A stretch of DNA of 64,000 nucleotides, from assembly GCA_027587225.1 (NCBI GenBank), contig JAPDDQ010000002.1, positions 270,547 through 334,546 on the forward strand. The letters run 5' to 3'. This document shows, in pieces, positions 1-9,494 of the stretch. Source of the stretch: Solirubrobacter taibaiensis. GTDB lineage: Bacteria > Actinomycetota > Thermoleophilia > Solirubrobacterales > Solirubrobacteraceae. The position numbers and the translations under genes were made by a program. Every line of letters begins with the position of its first letter. Position 1 is the stretch's first letter. Below the pieces are notes generated by a model. It searched no databases, had not been told where the DNA came from, and was given only the letters and a program-made list of their open reading frames with translations.

Positions 1-1555
1 ACACCGCCTCCGCGGCCTCGAGCGTGAAGCCGCCGGCGAACACGCCGAGCTCCGTGAACAGCCGCTTGTCCTCGGGCTCGAGCAGGTCGTAACTCCAGCC
101 GATCGCGGCGCGCAACGTCTGCTGGCGCTGCGGCGCGTCACGGGGGCCGCTGCTGAGCAGATCGAGCCGGCGCGAGAGCCGGTCCAGGATGTCCTGGGGC
201 GAGAGGACCTTGATCCGTGCCGCCGCGAGCTCGATCGCCAGCGGGAGTCCGTCGAGCCGGCGGCAGATCTCCTCGATCACGCCGGTCGCGTCGTCGCGCA
301 GCCGCGGGTTGACCGCGCGGGCGCGGCGCTCGAACAGCGCGACCGCCGGTTCGGCGGCGAGCGGGCCGAGCGCGAGCTCGTGCTCGGCGGCGAGATGGAG
401 CGGCGCGCGGCTCGTCACCACGAGCTTCGAGCGCGGTGAGGCGTGCAGGATCGCGTTGAGCGCGGGCGCGGCGTCGAGCAGCTGCTCGAAGTTGTCCACG
501 ACGATCAGCAGCTCGCGGCCCGTCGTCTCGCCGACCGCCGTCTCCAGCTCCGCGCCCACCAGGCCCGGATCGTCGAGCGCGGCGAGGGTCACGAACCGCG
601 CGCCTTCCGCGAACCGCTCGCCGAACCGGTGCGCGAGCTCCAGTGAGAACCGCGTCTTGCCGATCCCGCCCGGCCCGGTCAGCGTGAGCAGCCGCACGTC
701 CGGGTTGGCCAGCATCGCCTCCGCGACCTCCAGATCCTCCTCGCGCCCGAGCAGCGGCGTCGCCGGCACCGGCAGCGGCGGTATCGGCTCCGACGTCGGT
801 GCCAACCTAAAGGGGTCAGACCCTTTATCTGCGCTTAAGGCGGTGTCGTGGGCGAGGATCTGCGCTTCGAGGCGGACGAGCTCGGGGCTGGGGTCCAGGC
901 CGAGGTCCTCGACGAGGGCGTGGCGGGCGCGGCGGTAGGCGTCAAGCGCGTCGGCCTGGCGGCCGGCGCGGTAGAGGGCGAGCATCAGCTGGGCGTGGAA
1001 GCGCTCGCGGTACGGGTGGTCGGCGGTGAGGCGTTCGAGTTCGGCGACGAGCTCTGAGCCGCGGCCGAGGTCCAGCTCGAGGTCGAGGCGGCGTTCGAGC
1101 GCTTCGATGCGGGCGCTCTCGAGCCGGTCGTGCTCGCCGCTGGCGGGGCCGTAGAGGGGCGAGTCGGCCAGCGCCGGGCCGCGGAAGAGCGCGAGCGCCT
1201 CGCGCAGCAGCTCCACCGCCTCCAGGGGCGGGGCGGTGCGGGCCTGGGCGGACAGCGCCTCGAAACGCTGGAGGTCGAGCGAGCCCACGCGCACGGCGTA
1301 GCCGGAGGGCCGCGTCTCGATCGTGTCCGGTCCGAGTAGCCGGCGCAGCTGGGAGACGTGGACCTGCAACGCCTTGGTCGCGGTGGCCGGCGGGTTCTCA
1401 TCCCACAGGACGTCGATCAGGCGCGTCGCCGACACGGCACCGTCGCGATAGCCCAGCAGGAGCGTCGCGAGCAACGCGCGGTGCTTGGGCGCGCGGAGCT
1501 CGATCTCACCGTCCGGCCCCACGACCCGCAGCGGACCGAGGATCGCGAAGTCCAT
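1..1555 (-). CDS. AfsR/SARP-family regulator with NB-ARC ATPase domain (3' end outside window)
   Basis: Incomplete: the C-terminus runs off the left edge. It starts at ATG 1555 ([10 protein letters not shown]). In order it has an OmpR-type winged helix (about residues 1-95), a bacterial transcriptional activation (BTAD) domain (about 95-235), a short linker, and an NB-ARC ATPase with Walker A GPGGIGKT near residue 290, a Walker B-like [12 protein letters not shown], and [12 protein letters not shown]. Proteins of this family activate target promoters by binding heptamer direct repeats; ATP hydrolysis and C-terminal TPRs tune them. It is a clear paralog of the regulator at 1922-4654. A REP-like palindrome encodes KGSDP in the linker at about residues 243-249. 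A candidate SARP operator lies 10 bp before the start codon and is shared with the divergent small peptide gene. The family call is firm; the regulated process is unknown. Confidence 0.93.
   Translation of the reverse strand, partial: MDFAILGPLRVVGPDGEIELRAPKHRALLATLLLGYRDGAVSATRLIDVLWDENPPATATKALQVHVSQLRRLLGPDTIETRPSGYAVRVGSLDLQRFEALSAQARTAPPLEAVELLREALALFRGPALADSPLYGPASGEHDRLESARIEALERRLDLELDLGRGSELVAELERLTADHPYRERFHAQLMLALYRAGRQADALDAYRRARHALVEDLGLDPSPELVRLEAQILAHDTALSADKGSDPFRLAPTSEPIPPLPVPATPLLGREEDLEVAEAMLANPDVRLLTLTGPGGIGKTRFSLELAHRFGERFAEGARFVTLAALDDPGLVGAELETAVGETTGRELLIVVDNFEQLLDAAPALNAILHASPRSKLVVTSRAPLHLAAEHELALGPLAAEPAVALFERRARAVNPRLRDDATGVIEEICRRLDGLPLAIELAAARIKVLSPQDILDRLSRRLDLLSSGPRDAPQRQQTLRAAIGWSYDLLEPEDKRLFTELGVFAGGFTLEAAEAV
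808..827. repeat. REP-like palindrome, copy 1 (inside the AfsR-like gene)
   Basis: TAAAGGGG-TCAGA-CCCTTTA on the plus strand, slightly imperfect (four G against three C). It sits in the linker between the BTAD and NB-ARC domains and is read in frame as KGSDP. The flank on the coding strand (AGA before TAAAGGG, then CTTTAGGTTGG) matches the flank of the copy at 32487-32507. Confidence 0.8.
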
Positions 1556-1565
1556 CGCGGCCGCA

Positions 1566-1583
1566 CTTTACCGCGCCTTTGCT
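1566..1583. promoter_or_regulatory. Candidate SARP operator 1 (divergent regulator/peptide 1)
   Basis: Two heptamers, CTTTACC and CTTTGCT, separated by 4 bp (GCGC), giving the 11-bp periodicity typical of SARP binding sites. It lies 10 bp upstream of the minus-strand regulator start and 66 bp upstream of the peptide 1 start. A weaker third repeat (CGAAGCC) follows in the same 11-bp phase at 1588-1594. The function is inferred from layout. Confidence 0.6.
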
Positions 1584-1649
1584 GCCGCGAAGCCGGTCGG
1601 CCGGAGACTGCTCTCAACAAGCAAGCAAGGCAACTGAGGAGTGGTTCAC

Positions 1650-1727
1650 ATGGGTTTCAAGTTCGATCCCGCCAACGGTTTCAAGTTCGGTCCGGCTCAG
1701 GGCTGGAAGTACGGCTTCAAGATCTGA
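1650..1727 (+). CDS. Tiny aromatic/lysine/glycine-rich peptide 1 (25 aa)
   Basis: The ORF begins MGFKFDPANGFKFG and continues PAQGWKYGFKI, 25 residues then TGA. A GAGGAG ribosome-binding site lies 7 bp before the ATG. The peptide alternates Phe/Trp/Tyr with Lys and Gly, has no signal peptide, no cysteine and no obvious leader/core boundary. It is paralogous to the peptide at 1810-1884: both start MGFKF-x-PA-x-G and share QGW[KR]. A SARP-type direct repeat stands upstream. Conserved start, register and ribosome site across a tandem duplication argue that it is translated. Possible roles, all inference: signal peptide sensed by the flanking ATPase regulators, antimicrobial peptide, or precursor of a modified peptide. 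I do not recognise a family. Confidence 0.7.
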   Translation: MGFKFDPANGFKFGPAQGWKYGFKI

Positions 1728-1736
1728 TCCCCGCGC

Positions 1737-1754
1737 CTTTGCCGAGGCTTTGCC
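1737..1754. promoter_or_regulatory. Candidate SARP operator 2 (peptide 2)
   Basis: Perfect direct repeat CTTTGCC-GAGG-CTTTGCC, an 11-bp period, 55 bp upstream of the peptide 2 start and 10 bp after the peptide 1 stop. It is near identical to the repeat before the second AfsR-like regulator at 4664-4681. Confidence 0.65.
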
Positions 1755-1809
1755 GACTCGGTCGACACTGCTCGCAGCAAGCACACGAACACCACGGAAG
1801 GTGATTCAC

Positions 1810-1884
1810 ATGGGTTTCAAGTTCTCCCCGGCAGACGGTTGGAAGATGGGCTGGAAGATGGGCGTCCAGGGCTGGCGCTTCTAG
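1810..1884 (+). CDS. Tiny aromatic/lysine/glycine-rich peptide 2 (24 aa)
   Basis: The ORF begins MGFKFSPADGWKMGWKMG and ends VQGWRF, 24 residues then TAG. The ribosome site GGAAGG lies 8 bp before the ATG. It is the tandem paralog of peptide 1, with the variable part carrying a GWKM repeat. A strong hairpin terminator begins 9 bp after the stop codon, which fits a short transcript dedicated to these peptides. It has net positive charge and is amphipathic, with no cysteine. The function is unknown; a secreted or cytosolic signal for the flanking SARP-ATPase regulators is the simplest hypothesis. Confidence 0.7.
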   Translation: MGFKFSPADGWKMGWKMGVQGWRF

Positions 1885-1892
1885 TTGGTTGA

Positions 1893-1917
1893 CGACGACC
1901 CCGATTCGGGGTCGTCG
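1893..1917 (+). terminator. Strong hairpin terminator after the peptide genes
   Basis: A perfect 12-bp stem: CGACGACCCCGA pairs with TCGGGGTCGTCG around a single central T, followed by GTCTTTA. It separates the plus-strand peptide unit from the convergent regulator whose stop codon is at 1922-1924, so it may serve both strands. Confidence 0.8.
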
Positions 1918-1921
1918 GTCT

Positions 1922-4654
1922 TTAGCGGACGCGATGCGTAGCGCACATCGCGAGCGCCCGGGAGATCGCGTCGGCCACCGGCAGCTCGCCGCCTTCACGC
2001 AGCGCCGCGGAGAACTCCGCCGCCCCGAGCGCCGCGCGCAGCTCGGCTTCGGCCGCGTCCACCCAGGCCTGCTCGTCCGACGGGACCGGCCGACCCGACA
2101 CCGCCCGCAACGCCTCGGACGCGCCGAGCAGGTGGGCCCCGAGGCGCGCATCGCCCTGCCGGCCCGCGACGCGCGCGAGCGTGTCCAGGCACTCGGTCAA
2201 GCCCGGCCCGTCGAGCAGGTCGCGCGAGATCTCCAGCGCCTCGTGCATCAATCCCAGCGCTGGGCCCGGCTCGCGCGCAGGGTCGGACAGCAGCAGCCGT
2301 GCGAGCGTCCGCAGGACCGAGGCGACGAGGGTGACGTCGTCCATGCGGCGCGCGGCCTCGACGCTCTCGGTGAGCAGTTCGATCGCCCGGTCGTGCTGCC
2401 CGGCGCCCGCGTGCGCGATCCCCAGGTTCTGGAGCGAAAGGGTGAGTCCGCGAGCGTTGTCGACCGAGCGGGCGTAGGCCACCGCGCCCTCGTACCGCTT
2501 GATCGCCTCGTCGTAGTCGAACGCGAACAGGGCGAGCGTGCCCAGGTTGCTCTCCACGAACGCCGCCCGGTAATGCTCGCCGAGTTCGCGCGCCAGCTCC
2601 AGGCTCGCCTCGAAGTAGCCCTTGGCCGCCGCGAAATCGCCCGCGTCCCCGGCGAGCGCACCCGCGCCGTTGAGCGCGCGCTGGCGCAGGGCCGGCGGTC
2701 CGCCCGGCGCGCCGAGCGCCGCCGCCAGCGCTTCGCGGCCCTCGGCGATCGTGCTGCGTCGCTCCCAGTAGCGCCACACGTTGGCGCACAACTCGAGCGC
2801 GACCGCCGCGTCCCCGTCGCTCACCGCGAACTCGATGGCGGTCCGCACGTTCTCGCGCTCGGCGTCCAGCCGGTCCAGCCACACGCGACTGTCGGCGCCG
2901 TCGATGTCCTGCTCGGCGGTGGCGAACCGCTCGGCGAAGTGGCGCGCGTGCGCCCGCCGCGCCGCGTCCAGCGCACCCGACGCCTCCAGCCGGTCGAGCG
3001 CGAACTCGCGGACGGTCTCGAGCATGCCCAGCCGTCCCGCGGCACCTTGCACGAGGCTGTGATCCACGAGCGCCGCGACCGCGTCCAGCGCGTCGAGCCC
3101 GCACACCGCCTCCGCCGCTTCGAGCGTGAAGCCGCCGGTGAACACACCGAGGCGATCGAACGTCGCGCGCGCGGCGGGGTCCAGCAGGTCGTAGCTCCAG
3201 CCGATCGCGGCCCGCAGCGTCTGCTGGCGGGGCGGCGCGTCGCGCGGGCCGGAGCTCAGCAGGTCCAGCCGGCGCGAGAGGCGCTCGAGGATCGCGGCGG
3301 GGGACAGGACCTTGGTCCGGGCGGCAGCGAGCTCGATCGCGAGCGGCAGCCCGTCCAGGCGCGCGCAGATCTGCCCGATCGCGTCATCGGCGGGCCCGAA
3401 CGCGATCCGCGGGTCCAGCGCCCGCGCGCGCTCCACGAACAGCTCGGCCGAGGGCGCGCTCGCGAGCGGCGGCACGGCCAGTTCGTGCTCGCCCTTGATC
3501 CGCAGCGCCGCGCGGCTCGTGACCAGCAGCTTCGACCGGGGTGAGCTCGCCAGCACGCGGCTCAGCTCCGGCGCGGCGTCCAAGAGCTGCTCGAAGTTGT
3601 CGATCACCAGCAGCAGCTCGGTGGCAGACAGGTCCTCGCCCGCCGCCTGCGCGATCTCCGCGCCCACCAGACCCGGATCGTCGAGCGCCGCCAGCGGGAC
3701 GAAGACCGCCCCGTCCGCGAACTGGGGCGCGAGCCGGTGCGCGAGCTCCAGCGCCAGCCGCGACTTGCCGATCCCGCCCGGCCCGGTCAGCGTCACGAGC
3801 CGCACCCGCGGCTCCGCCAACCGCTCCGCCGCGGCCTCCAGATCGGCCTCCCGCCCCAGCAGCGGCGTCGGCGGATGCGGCAACGCCGGAGCCTTAAGGG
3901 AAGGTAAAGGGTCTGACCCTTTAAGTTCGAGCGACGGGTCGTGGGAGAGGATCGCGGCCTCCAGGCGCTGGAGGGCGGGGGAAGGGTCGAGGCCCAGGTC
4001 CTCGATCAGGACCTCGCGGGCGCGCTGGTAGGCGTCGAGCGCCTCGGCCTGGCGGCCGGCGCGGTAGAGGGCGAGCATCCGCTGCTCGTGCAGGCGCTCG
4101 CGGTACGGGTGATCGCCGGTCAGCGCCTCGAGCTCGGGGACGAGCGCGGTGTGGCGGCCGAGCGCGAGGTCGTGCCCGATCCGCTGCTCGAGCGCGTCCA
4201 GGCGGGCGTTCTCGATCCGGTCGGCCTCGACCGCCGCCGGGCCGAGCAGCATCGCGTCGGCCAGCGGTGGCCCGCGGAATAGCGCGAGGGCCTCCCGCAA
4301 CGACTCGGCGGCCCGCTCGGGCGCTTCGGCCCGGGCGCGGGCGACGAGCGCCTCGAAGTGGGCGAGGTCGAACGCCTCCGGCTCGAGCGTGATCGCGTAG
4401 CCCGTCGGCCGGGTGCGGATCACGTCCGGCCCGAGCGCGCGCCGGAGCTGAGAGATGTGGACCTGGACCGACTTGACGGCGGTGGCCGGCGGGTGCTCGC
4501 CCCACAGCGCGTCGATGAGGCGGTCGATCGCGACCGTGTCCTGGCGGTGCGCGAGCAGCAGCGCGGCCAGCAACGAACGCTGGCGGGGAGCGTTCAGCAC
4601 GACCAACCCGGCCGGGCCTTCGACGCGCAGCGGTCCGAGAATCCCGAACCGCAT
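1922..4654 (-). CDS. AfsR/SARP-family regulator with NB-ARC ATPase and TPR domains (910 aa)
   Basis: Start chosen at ATG 4654 ([13 protein letters not shown]), where homology to the family begins; longer upstream reading is GC-rich filler. Domains: winged helix (1-95), BTAD (95-240), linker with REP-encoded LKGSDPL near residue 245, NB-ARC with Walker [10 protein letters not shown] near residue 290 and Walker [13 protein letters not shown], then a TPR-rich C-terminal half (about 560-910). Length and order match Streptomyces AfsR. It is paralogous to the gene at 1-1555 over the whole shared part. A perfect 11-bp-period heptamer repeat starts 9 bp upstream of the ATG, and a -10-like TAGGAT lies beyond it, so autoregulation is likely. 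It may control the two peptide genes, which carry the same repeat. Confidence 0.95.
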   Translation of the reverse strand: MRFGILGPLRVEGPAGLVVLNAPRQRSLLAALLLAHRQDTVAIDRLIDALWGEHPPATAVKSVQVHISQLRRALGPDVIRTRPTGYAITLEPEAFDLAHFEALVARARAEAPERAAESLREALALFRGPPLADAMLLGPAAVEADRIENARLDALEQRIGHDLALGRHTALVPELEALTGDHPYRERLHEQRMLALYRAGRQAEALDAYQRAREVLIEDLGLDPSPALQRLEAAILSHDPSLELKGSDPLPSLKAPALPHPPTPLLGREADLEAAAERLAEPRVRLVTLTGPGGIGKSRLALELAHRLAPQFADGAVFVPLAALDDPGLVGAEIAQAAGEDLSATELLLVIDNFEQLLDAAPELSRVLASSPRSKLLVTSRAALRIKGEHELAVPPLASAPSAELFVERARALDPRIAFGPADDAIGQICARLDGLPLAIELAAARTKVLSPAAILERLSRRLDLLSSGPRDAPPRQQTLRAAIGWSYDLLDPAARATFDRLGVFTGGFTLEAAEAVCGLDALDAVAALVDHSLVQGAAGRLGMLETVREFALDRLEASGALDAARRAHARHFAERFATAEQDIDGADSRVWLDRLDAERENVRTAIEFAVSDGDAAVALELCANVWRYWERRSTIAEGREALAAALGAPGGPPALRQRALNGAGALAGDAGDFAAAKGYFEASLELARELGEHYRAAFVESNLGTLALFAFDYDEAIKRYEGAVAYARSVDNARGLTLSLQNLGIAHAGAGQHDRAIELLTESVEAARRMDDVTLVASVLRTLARLLLSDPAREPGPALGLMHEALEISRDLLDGPGLTECLDTLARVAGRQGDARLGAHLLGASEALRAVSGRPVPSDEQAWVDAAEAELRAALGAAEFSAALREGGELPVADAISRALAMCATHRVR
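3905..3923. repeat. REP-like palindrome, copy 2 (inside the second AfsR-like gene)
   Basis: Perfect palindrome TAAAGGGTC-T-GACCCTTTA. It sits at the same linker position (residue about 245) as copy 1 in the paralog. Judged by the flanks (GCCTTAAG before, TTTAAGTT after), it lies in the opposite orientation relative to the gene. It also encodes KGSDP. Confidence 0.85.
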
Positions 4655-4663
4655 CACGTGCGG

Positions 4664-4681
4664 CTTTGCCGAGCCTTTGCC
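4664..4681. promoter_or_regulatory. Candidate SARP operator 3 with upstream -10 element (autoregulation)
   Basis: CTTTGCC-GAGC-CTTTGCC on the plus strand, 9 bp before the minus-strand regulator start. On the minus strand TAGGAT (4692-4697) is a good -10 element. It would place the transcription start near 4685, so a bound regulator would sit just downstream of it and probably repress. No convincing -35 was seen. Confidence 0.6.
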
Positions 4682-4749
4682 ACGCGACTCGATCCTACTG
4701 CCCGTAACGCTTCTTGCGCCGGGCATGGTCGCCGTGGCGCGGGAACAGC

Positions 4750-4776
4750 GGCGGCCCGCTGCCCGAGCGGGCCGCC
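4750..4776 (-). terminator. Hairpin after the helicase gene
   Basis: Inverted repeat with an 11-bp GC stem (GGCGGCCCGCT / AGCGGGCCGCC) and a 5-nt loop, 3 bp beyond the hrpA stop codon. There is no clear U-tract, as is common in GC-rich actinobacteria. Confidence 0.65.
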
Positions 4777-4779
4777 GTG

Positions 4780-7700
4780 TTACACCTCGCCGAGGATCCG
4801 CCGGATCTTGCGTGCGGTGGGCTGGCCCTTGGGGCCGAGCGCCTGGGCGAACTGCGTCATCCGCAGCTCCTCGAGCAGCCACGGCACCTCCGCGAGCTCG
4901 CCCTCGGGCCGTCCGGCCACCTGCGCGCGCAGCACGTTGTCGTACAGGCGCTCGAGCTCGTTGATGCCGGCCATCCGGTCGCGGTCGACGGCAGCGTTCT
5001 TCGTCAGCCGCTGCAGCCGCCACTCCGCGCCGCGCAGGTAGCGCTCGATGTCGGCCAGCCGGTGCGCGCCGGTCGGCGTGATGAAGCCGGGGAAGACGAG
5101 CCGGCCGAGCTGTTGCGCGACGTCACGGCGCACCGGGTCGAACGCGGCGCCGTGCAGCTTGTCGAGCTCGGCGCGCACGTCGCGCGCGGCCTGGATGATC
5201 TTCACCACGGCGGAGACGATGCGCACGGTCTCGTCCCCGGCGTGCCCGGCGACGAACTGGCGCACCTGTTCGAAGCTGTCGCCGTCGTACACCGGGCCGC
5301 CGGCGCGGTCCAGCAACGTGGCGATCGCGGCGCTCGCGGCGTCCTCGAGCACGGCCCGCGGGGACCCGTGCGGTGCTTCGATCAACACGAGCTGCGCGGC
5401 GTTGCCCAGCTTGGAGCTCTGGTACTGGCGCAGCGGCGAGGGGATCGTCAGCGCCAGCAGCTTGCGCGTCCCGGCGCGCATGTGCAGCGCCTGCGCCTCG
5501 GCGCTCTCCAGCGCCCGCACGCCGACCGTCTCGCCCTCGTCGACCAGTGACGGGTACGCGCGCACGGTCTGGTTGGTGCCCGGCAACGCGACGACCTTCG
5601 GGATCTTCCCGAACGTCCAGCTCGTCTGACCCGTGCTCTCGAGCTTCTTGGTCGCGGCGGCCAGCGCGCGCCGCAGCGACGGTCGGACCTTCTCGCGCAG
5701 CGCCGTCAGATCCTGCCCCGCGGCCACGACCTTGCCCTCTTCGTCCTCGATCGAGAACGTCATCTTCAGGTACACGGGCAGGCGGGAGAGATCCCAGGCG
5801 CTTGCCGGGATGCGCACGCCGCGCTGGGCCTCGATCTCGACGGCGAGCGCTTCCAGCAGCGGGGCGCTCCGCGGCTGCAGGCGCTTGAGCACGCTGTCCG
5901 CCACCTCGGGCACCGGGATGAGCTGCTTGCGGATGTCCTTCGGCAGCGACCGGATCAGGGCCTCGACGAGCTCCGGGCGCATCGCCGGGACCAGCCACTC
6001 GAACCCCGCCGAGCTCAGCCCCATCAGCCGCTTGAGCGGTACGTGGACGGTCACGCCGTCGTGCGCGGAGCCGGGCTCGAAGCGATAGCTCAGCTGCAGC
6101 TCCAGCTCACCCTGGCGCCAGACGTCCGGCCGCCCGGCGACGTCTTCGGCCGCCCGCGGGTTGATCAGCAGCTCGCGCGTGAACGAGAGCAGGTCCGGGC
6201 GCATGCGGCGCTCGTCGCGCCACCAGCGGTCGAAGTGGCGGCCGGAGATGACGGTCTCCGGCACGCGCGCGGCGTAGAAGTCGTAGAGCGTCTGGTCGTC
6301 CACGAGGATGTCGCGCCGGCGCGCGCGCTCCTCGAGTGCCCGGATCTCCTCGACCAGGGCCTCGTTCTCGGCGACGAAGTGATGGCGCGTGTCCCACTCG
6401 CCCTCCACCAGCGCGCGGCGGATGAACAGGTCACGCGAGAGCTCCGGGTCGATCTGCCCGTAGCCCACGACGCGGCCGGCGACGATCGGCATCCCGTAGA
6501 GCGTCGCCCGCTCGGTGGCGACGACCTGCGCCCGCTTGCGGTCCCAGCGCGGGTTCTCGAACGTGCGCTTGAGCAGGTGCCCGGCGAGCGGCTCCACCCA
6601 GCGCGGGTCGATCCGCGCCGCGGTCCGGCCCCACAGGCGCGAGGTCTCGACGAGCTCGGAGACCATCACCCACGCCGGCTGGCCCTTCACGCCCGAGCCC
6701 GGCCAGAGCGCGAACCGCGCGTTGCGCGCGCCCACGTACTCGCGCCGCCCGGCGTCCTTGAGCCCCAGATGGGACAACAGCCCGGAGAGGATCGCCTGGT
6801 GGATCTGCTCCGGCTCGGCCGGGGTGTGGGTGCTCTTGATCCCGACGCCCTTGGCGGCTTGGCGGATCTGCCCGACGAGGTCCTGCCATTCGCGGATGCG
6901 CAGGTAGTGCAGGAACTCGCCCTTGGACTGCTTGCGGAACTGGTTCGCCGACAGCTCCGCGCGCTGCTCGTGCAGGTAGCGCCACAGGTTCCAGTAGGCG
7001 AGGAAATCGGAGTTCTCGTCCGCGTGGCGCGCGTGCGCCTGGTCGGCCTGGGCCTGCTGGTCGGCGGGCCGTTCGCGCACGTCCTGGATCGAGAGCGCGG
7101 CGGCGATCACGATCACCTCTTCCACGCAGTCGAGCCCGGCGGCCTCGAGCACCATCCGGCCCATCCGCGGGTCGATCGGCAGCGCGGCGAGCCGGCGCCC
7201 GACCTGCGTGAGGATGCGGCCGGTCTCGTCGAGCGCGCCCAGCTCCTGCAGCAGCGCGATGCCGTCGCGCACCTGACGGCGGTCCGGCGGGTCCAGGAAC
7301 GGGAAGTCCTCGATGTCGCCGAGGTCGATCGCCGCCATCTGCAGGATCACCGCGGCCAGGCTCGTGCGCAGGATCTCGGGGTCGGTGAAGCGCGGGCGCT
7401 CGTCGAAGTTCTCCTCGCTGAAGAGCCGGATCGCGATGCCGTCGGCGACGCGGCCGCAGCGGCCCTTGCGCTGGTCGGCGGACGCCTGCGAGATCGCCTC
7501 GATCGGCAGTCGCTGCACCTTCAGACGCGCGCTGTAGCGCGAGATCCGGGCCGTGCCGGGATCCACGACGTAGCGGATGCCGGGCACGGTCAGCGACGTC
7601 TCGGCCACGTTGGTGGCGAGCACCACGCGCCGGCCCTTGTGCGGTTTCCACACGCGTTGCTGCGCGGCCGTGGACTGGCGCGCGAACAGCGGCAGGATCT

Positions 7701-8598
7701 CGACGCCGTTGAACCGGCCCTCGAGTGCTTCCGCGGTGTCGCGGATCTCGCGCTCACCGGACAGGAACACGAGGATGTCGCCCGGCGGCTCGCGCAGCAG
7801 CTCGTCGACCGCGTCGCCGATGGCGTCGGTCTGGTCGGCGTCCTCCTCCGACTCGCGGTAGCGGACCTCGACCGGGTACGTGCGCCCGCTCACCTCGATG
7901 ATCGGCGCGTCGTCGAAGTGCTTGGCGAACCGCTCCGGGTCGATCGTCGCGGACGTGATGATCACCTTCAGGTCCGGCCGTCGCGGCAGCAGCCGTTTGA
8001 GATAGCCGAGCAGGAAGTCGATGTTCAGCGACCGCTCGTGCGCCTCGTCGACGATGATCGTGTCGTAGCGGCGCAGCAGCCGGTCGTTCTGGATCTCGGC
8101 CAGCAGCAGGCCGTCCGTGCACAACCGCAGCAGCGTGTTCTCGCCGGACTTGTCGGAGAACCGCACCGCGTAGCCGACCGCAGAGCCCAGCGGGACCTTC
8201 AGCTCGTCGGCGATCCGTTCCGCGACCGTGCGCGCCGCCAGCCGCCGCGGCTGCGTGTGCGCGATCGCCCCGCGCACGCCCCGGCCCAGCTCCAGGCAGA
8301 TCTTGGGCAGCTGCGTCGTCTTGCCCGAGCCGGTCTCGCCCGCGACGATCACGACCTGGTGGTCGCGGATCGCGTTCAAGAGGTCCTCGCGCCGGGCGGA
8401 GACCGGCAGCTCCTCGGGGTAGGAGACGGGCGGGACGGCGGCGCGGCGCTGCTCGAACCGGAGGACGGCCTTCGCGATGTCGGCGTCGAGCCGTGCGAGA
8501 CCCTTCTCGTCCCCCTCGGCCAGACGCTTGAAGCGTTGCTCGAGGCGGAACTCGTCCTGGATCGTCAGCTCGGGGAGGCGCGCCTGCAGCACGCTCAC
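4780..8598 (-). CDS. hrpA: HrpA-type ATP-dependent RNA helicase (DEAH box, 1272 aa)
   Basis: Cytosolic RNA helicase of the DEAH/RHA family, involved in RNA processing; in E. coli the homolog rescues stalled ribosomes. Visible motifs: [14 protein letters not shown] (residues 87-99), Ia [14 protein letters not shown] (184-187), III SAT (216-218), [10 protein letters not shown] near 365, then HA2/OB-fold regions and the long HrpA-specific C-terminal part (DUF3418-like). The length is close to the usual 1300. The start is GTG 8598 (MSVLQARL). The gene lies 5 bp downstream of the M48 protease gene on the same strand, so the two are probably co-transcribed, and a hairpin follows the stop. A very long antisense frame here is a codon-bias shadow. 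Confidence 0.95.
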   Translation of the reverse strand: MSVLQARLPELTIQDEFRLEQRFKRLAEGDEKGLARLDADIAKAVLRFEQRRAAVPPVSYPEELPVSARREDLLNAIRDHQVVIVAGETGSGKTTQLPKICLELGRGVRGAIAHTQPRRLAARTVAERIADELKVPLGSAVGYAVRFSDKSGENTLLRLCTDGLLLAEIQNDRLLRRYDTIIVDEAHERSLNIDFLLGYLKRLLPRRPDLKVIITSATIDPERFAKHFDDAPIIEVSGRTYPVEVRYRESEEDADQTDAIGDAVDELLREPPGDILVFLSGEREIRDTAEALEGRFNGVEILPLFARQSTAAQQRVWKPHKGRRVVLATNVAETSLTVPGIRYVVDPGTARISRYSARLKVQRLPIEAISQASADQRKGRCGRVADGIAIRLFSEENFDERPRFTDPEILRTSLAAVILQMAAIDLGDIEDFPFLDPPDRRQVRDGIALLQELGALDETGRILTQVGRRLAALPIDPRMGRMVLEAAGLDCVEEVIVIAAALSIQDVRERPADQQAQADQAHARHADENSDFLAYWNLWRYLHEQRAELSANQFRKQSKGEFLHYLRIREWQDLVGQIRQAAKGVGIKSTHTPAEPEQIHQAILSGLLSHLGLKDAGRREYVGARNARFALWPGSGVKGQPAWVMVSELVETSRLWGRTAARIDPRWVEPLAGHLLKRTFENPRWDRKRAQVVATERATLYGMPIVAGRVVGYGQIDPELSRDLFIRRALVEGEWDTRHHFVAENEALVEEIRALEERARRRDILVDDQTLYDFYAARVPETVISGRHFDRWWRDERRMRPDLLSFTRELLINPRAAEDVAGRPDVWRQGELELQLSYRFEPGSAHDGVTVHVPLKRLMGLSSAGFEWLVPAMRPELVEALIRSLPKDIRKQLIPVPEVADSVLKRLQPRSAPLLEALAVEIEAQRGVRIPASAWDLSRLPVYLKMTFSIEDEEGKVVAAGQDLTALREKVRPSLRRALAAATKKLESTGQTSWTFGKIPKVVALPGTNQTVRAYPSLVDEGETVGVRALESAEAQALHMRAGTRKLLALTIPSPLRQYQSSKLGNAAQLVLIEAPHGSPRAVLEDAASAAIATLLDRAGGPVYDGDSFEQVRQFVAGHAGDETVRIVSAVVKIIQAARDVRAELDKLHGAAFDPVRRDVAQQLGRLVFPGFITPTGAHRLADIERYLRGAEWRLQRLTKNAAVDRDRMAGINELERLYDNVLRAQVAGRPEGELAEVPWLLEELRMTQFAQALGPKGQPTARKIRRILGEV

Positions 8599-8603
8599 TT
8601 ACG

Positions 8604-9470
8604 TTATCCGCGTTGGAGCGAGCGCTCGAGCCGCTCGAGGCGCTCGATCCGCGCCGCCAGCGGCGGATGCGTGGCCGGCAGCAGGAACTGCTGGGTGTCA
8701 CGCGCGGGGAGGAGGTGGAAGGCGTCGCCGACCGCCGCCGCGCGCAGGTCCTTCTGCGGGATCGCGACGAGCCCCGCGCTCACCTTCATCAGCGCCGAGG
8801 CCAACGCCGCCGGGTTGCCCGTCATCCGCACCGCTGCGGCGTCGGCGGCGAACTCGCGGTACCGGGACAGGCCGCGGCCACCGACGGTGCCGACCCAGCC
8901 GATCGCGACCGCCGTCGCCCCGCCGAGCAGCAGCGGCCACCAGCCCTGGCTCGCAACCCGGACACCGCCCGACAGCAGCGCTTCCCCGGGGGCGGCCACC
9001 ACCGTCATGACCGCCGCGTCGCGGTTGGCGATGTGCGCCAGCTCGTGGGCGATCACGGCCTCGAGCTCATGCGGCTCCAGCAGGTCGAGCAAGCCGACCG
9101 TCAGGTGCAGACGAAAGCCACCGCGCGTGGTGCCCTCGACCCAGCTGTTGGGCATCGACTGGCGGTCGAGCATGAGCGTCGGCTTGGCGAGGTCGGCCAC
9201 CACGCACAAGCGCTCGACGGCCGCGTGCAGGTCCGGCGCCTCCGCCGGCGAGATGCGGCGACCCCGCGATGAAGCCGCGACTCGCTCGCGGAGCACGGCG
9301 CAGACACCGACGCCGAGTGAGAGTGCGACGACCCCCTGGACCTTCCAGTCGGCGAACCAGAACACCGCGACCAGGGCGGCGGCGACCACGATCGGCGTGA
9401 TCAGGCCGACCGCCACCATCCGGACTACCAGCCCGAGGTCGGCGGGGAAGAGGTCGCGGCGCGACTTCAT
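8604..9470 (-). CDS. M48-family membrane zinc metalloprotease (HtpX-like, 288 aa)
   Basis: Predicted membrane-bound zinc endopeptidase of the M48 (HtpX/Ste24) family, which degrades damaged membrane proteins. Two N-terminal membrane segments (about 15-40 and 44-60) precede the zinc site HELAH at residues 142-146. Another hydrophobic stretch follows at 178-198, and the third zinc ligand is Glu206 in REFAADAAAV. The C-terminal THPPLAARIERL is typical of the family. Start ATG 9470. It is likely the first gene of a two-gene unit with hrpA. All catalytic residues are present. Confidence 0.9.
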   Translation of the reverse strand: MKSRRDLFPADLGLVVRMVAVGLITPIVVAAALVAVFWFADWKVQGVVALSLGVGVCAVLRERVAASSRGRRISPAEAPDLHAAVERLCVVADLAKPTLMLDRQSMPNSWVEGTTRGGFRLHLTVGLLDLLEPHELEAVIAHELAHIANRDAAVMTVVAAPGEALLSGGVRVASQGWWPLLLGGATAVAIGWVGTVGGRGLSRYREFAADAAAVRMTGNPAALASALMKVSAGLVAIPQKDLRAAAVGDAFHLLPARDTQQFLLPATHPPLAARIERLERLERSLQRG

Positions 9471-9494
9471 CCCCTCAAGTATTGCGCTTCGCGC

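Larger units (their letters stand above)
1571..1884 (+). repeat. Tandem duplication of leader plus small-peptide gene (160-bp offset)
   Basis: Two diverged direct units start at 1571 and 1731. Both begin CCGCGCCTTTGC and share ACTGCTC-N5-AAGCA. They align without gaps through the leader, because each unit has exactly 79 bp from its first base to its ATG (1650 and 1810). Promoter, operator, leader and peptide were therefore duplicated together, and both leader and start have been kept in register. Confidence 0.8.
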
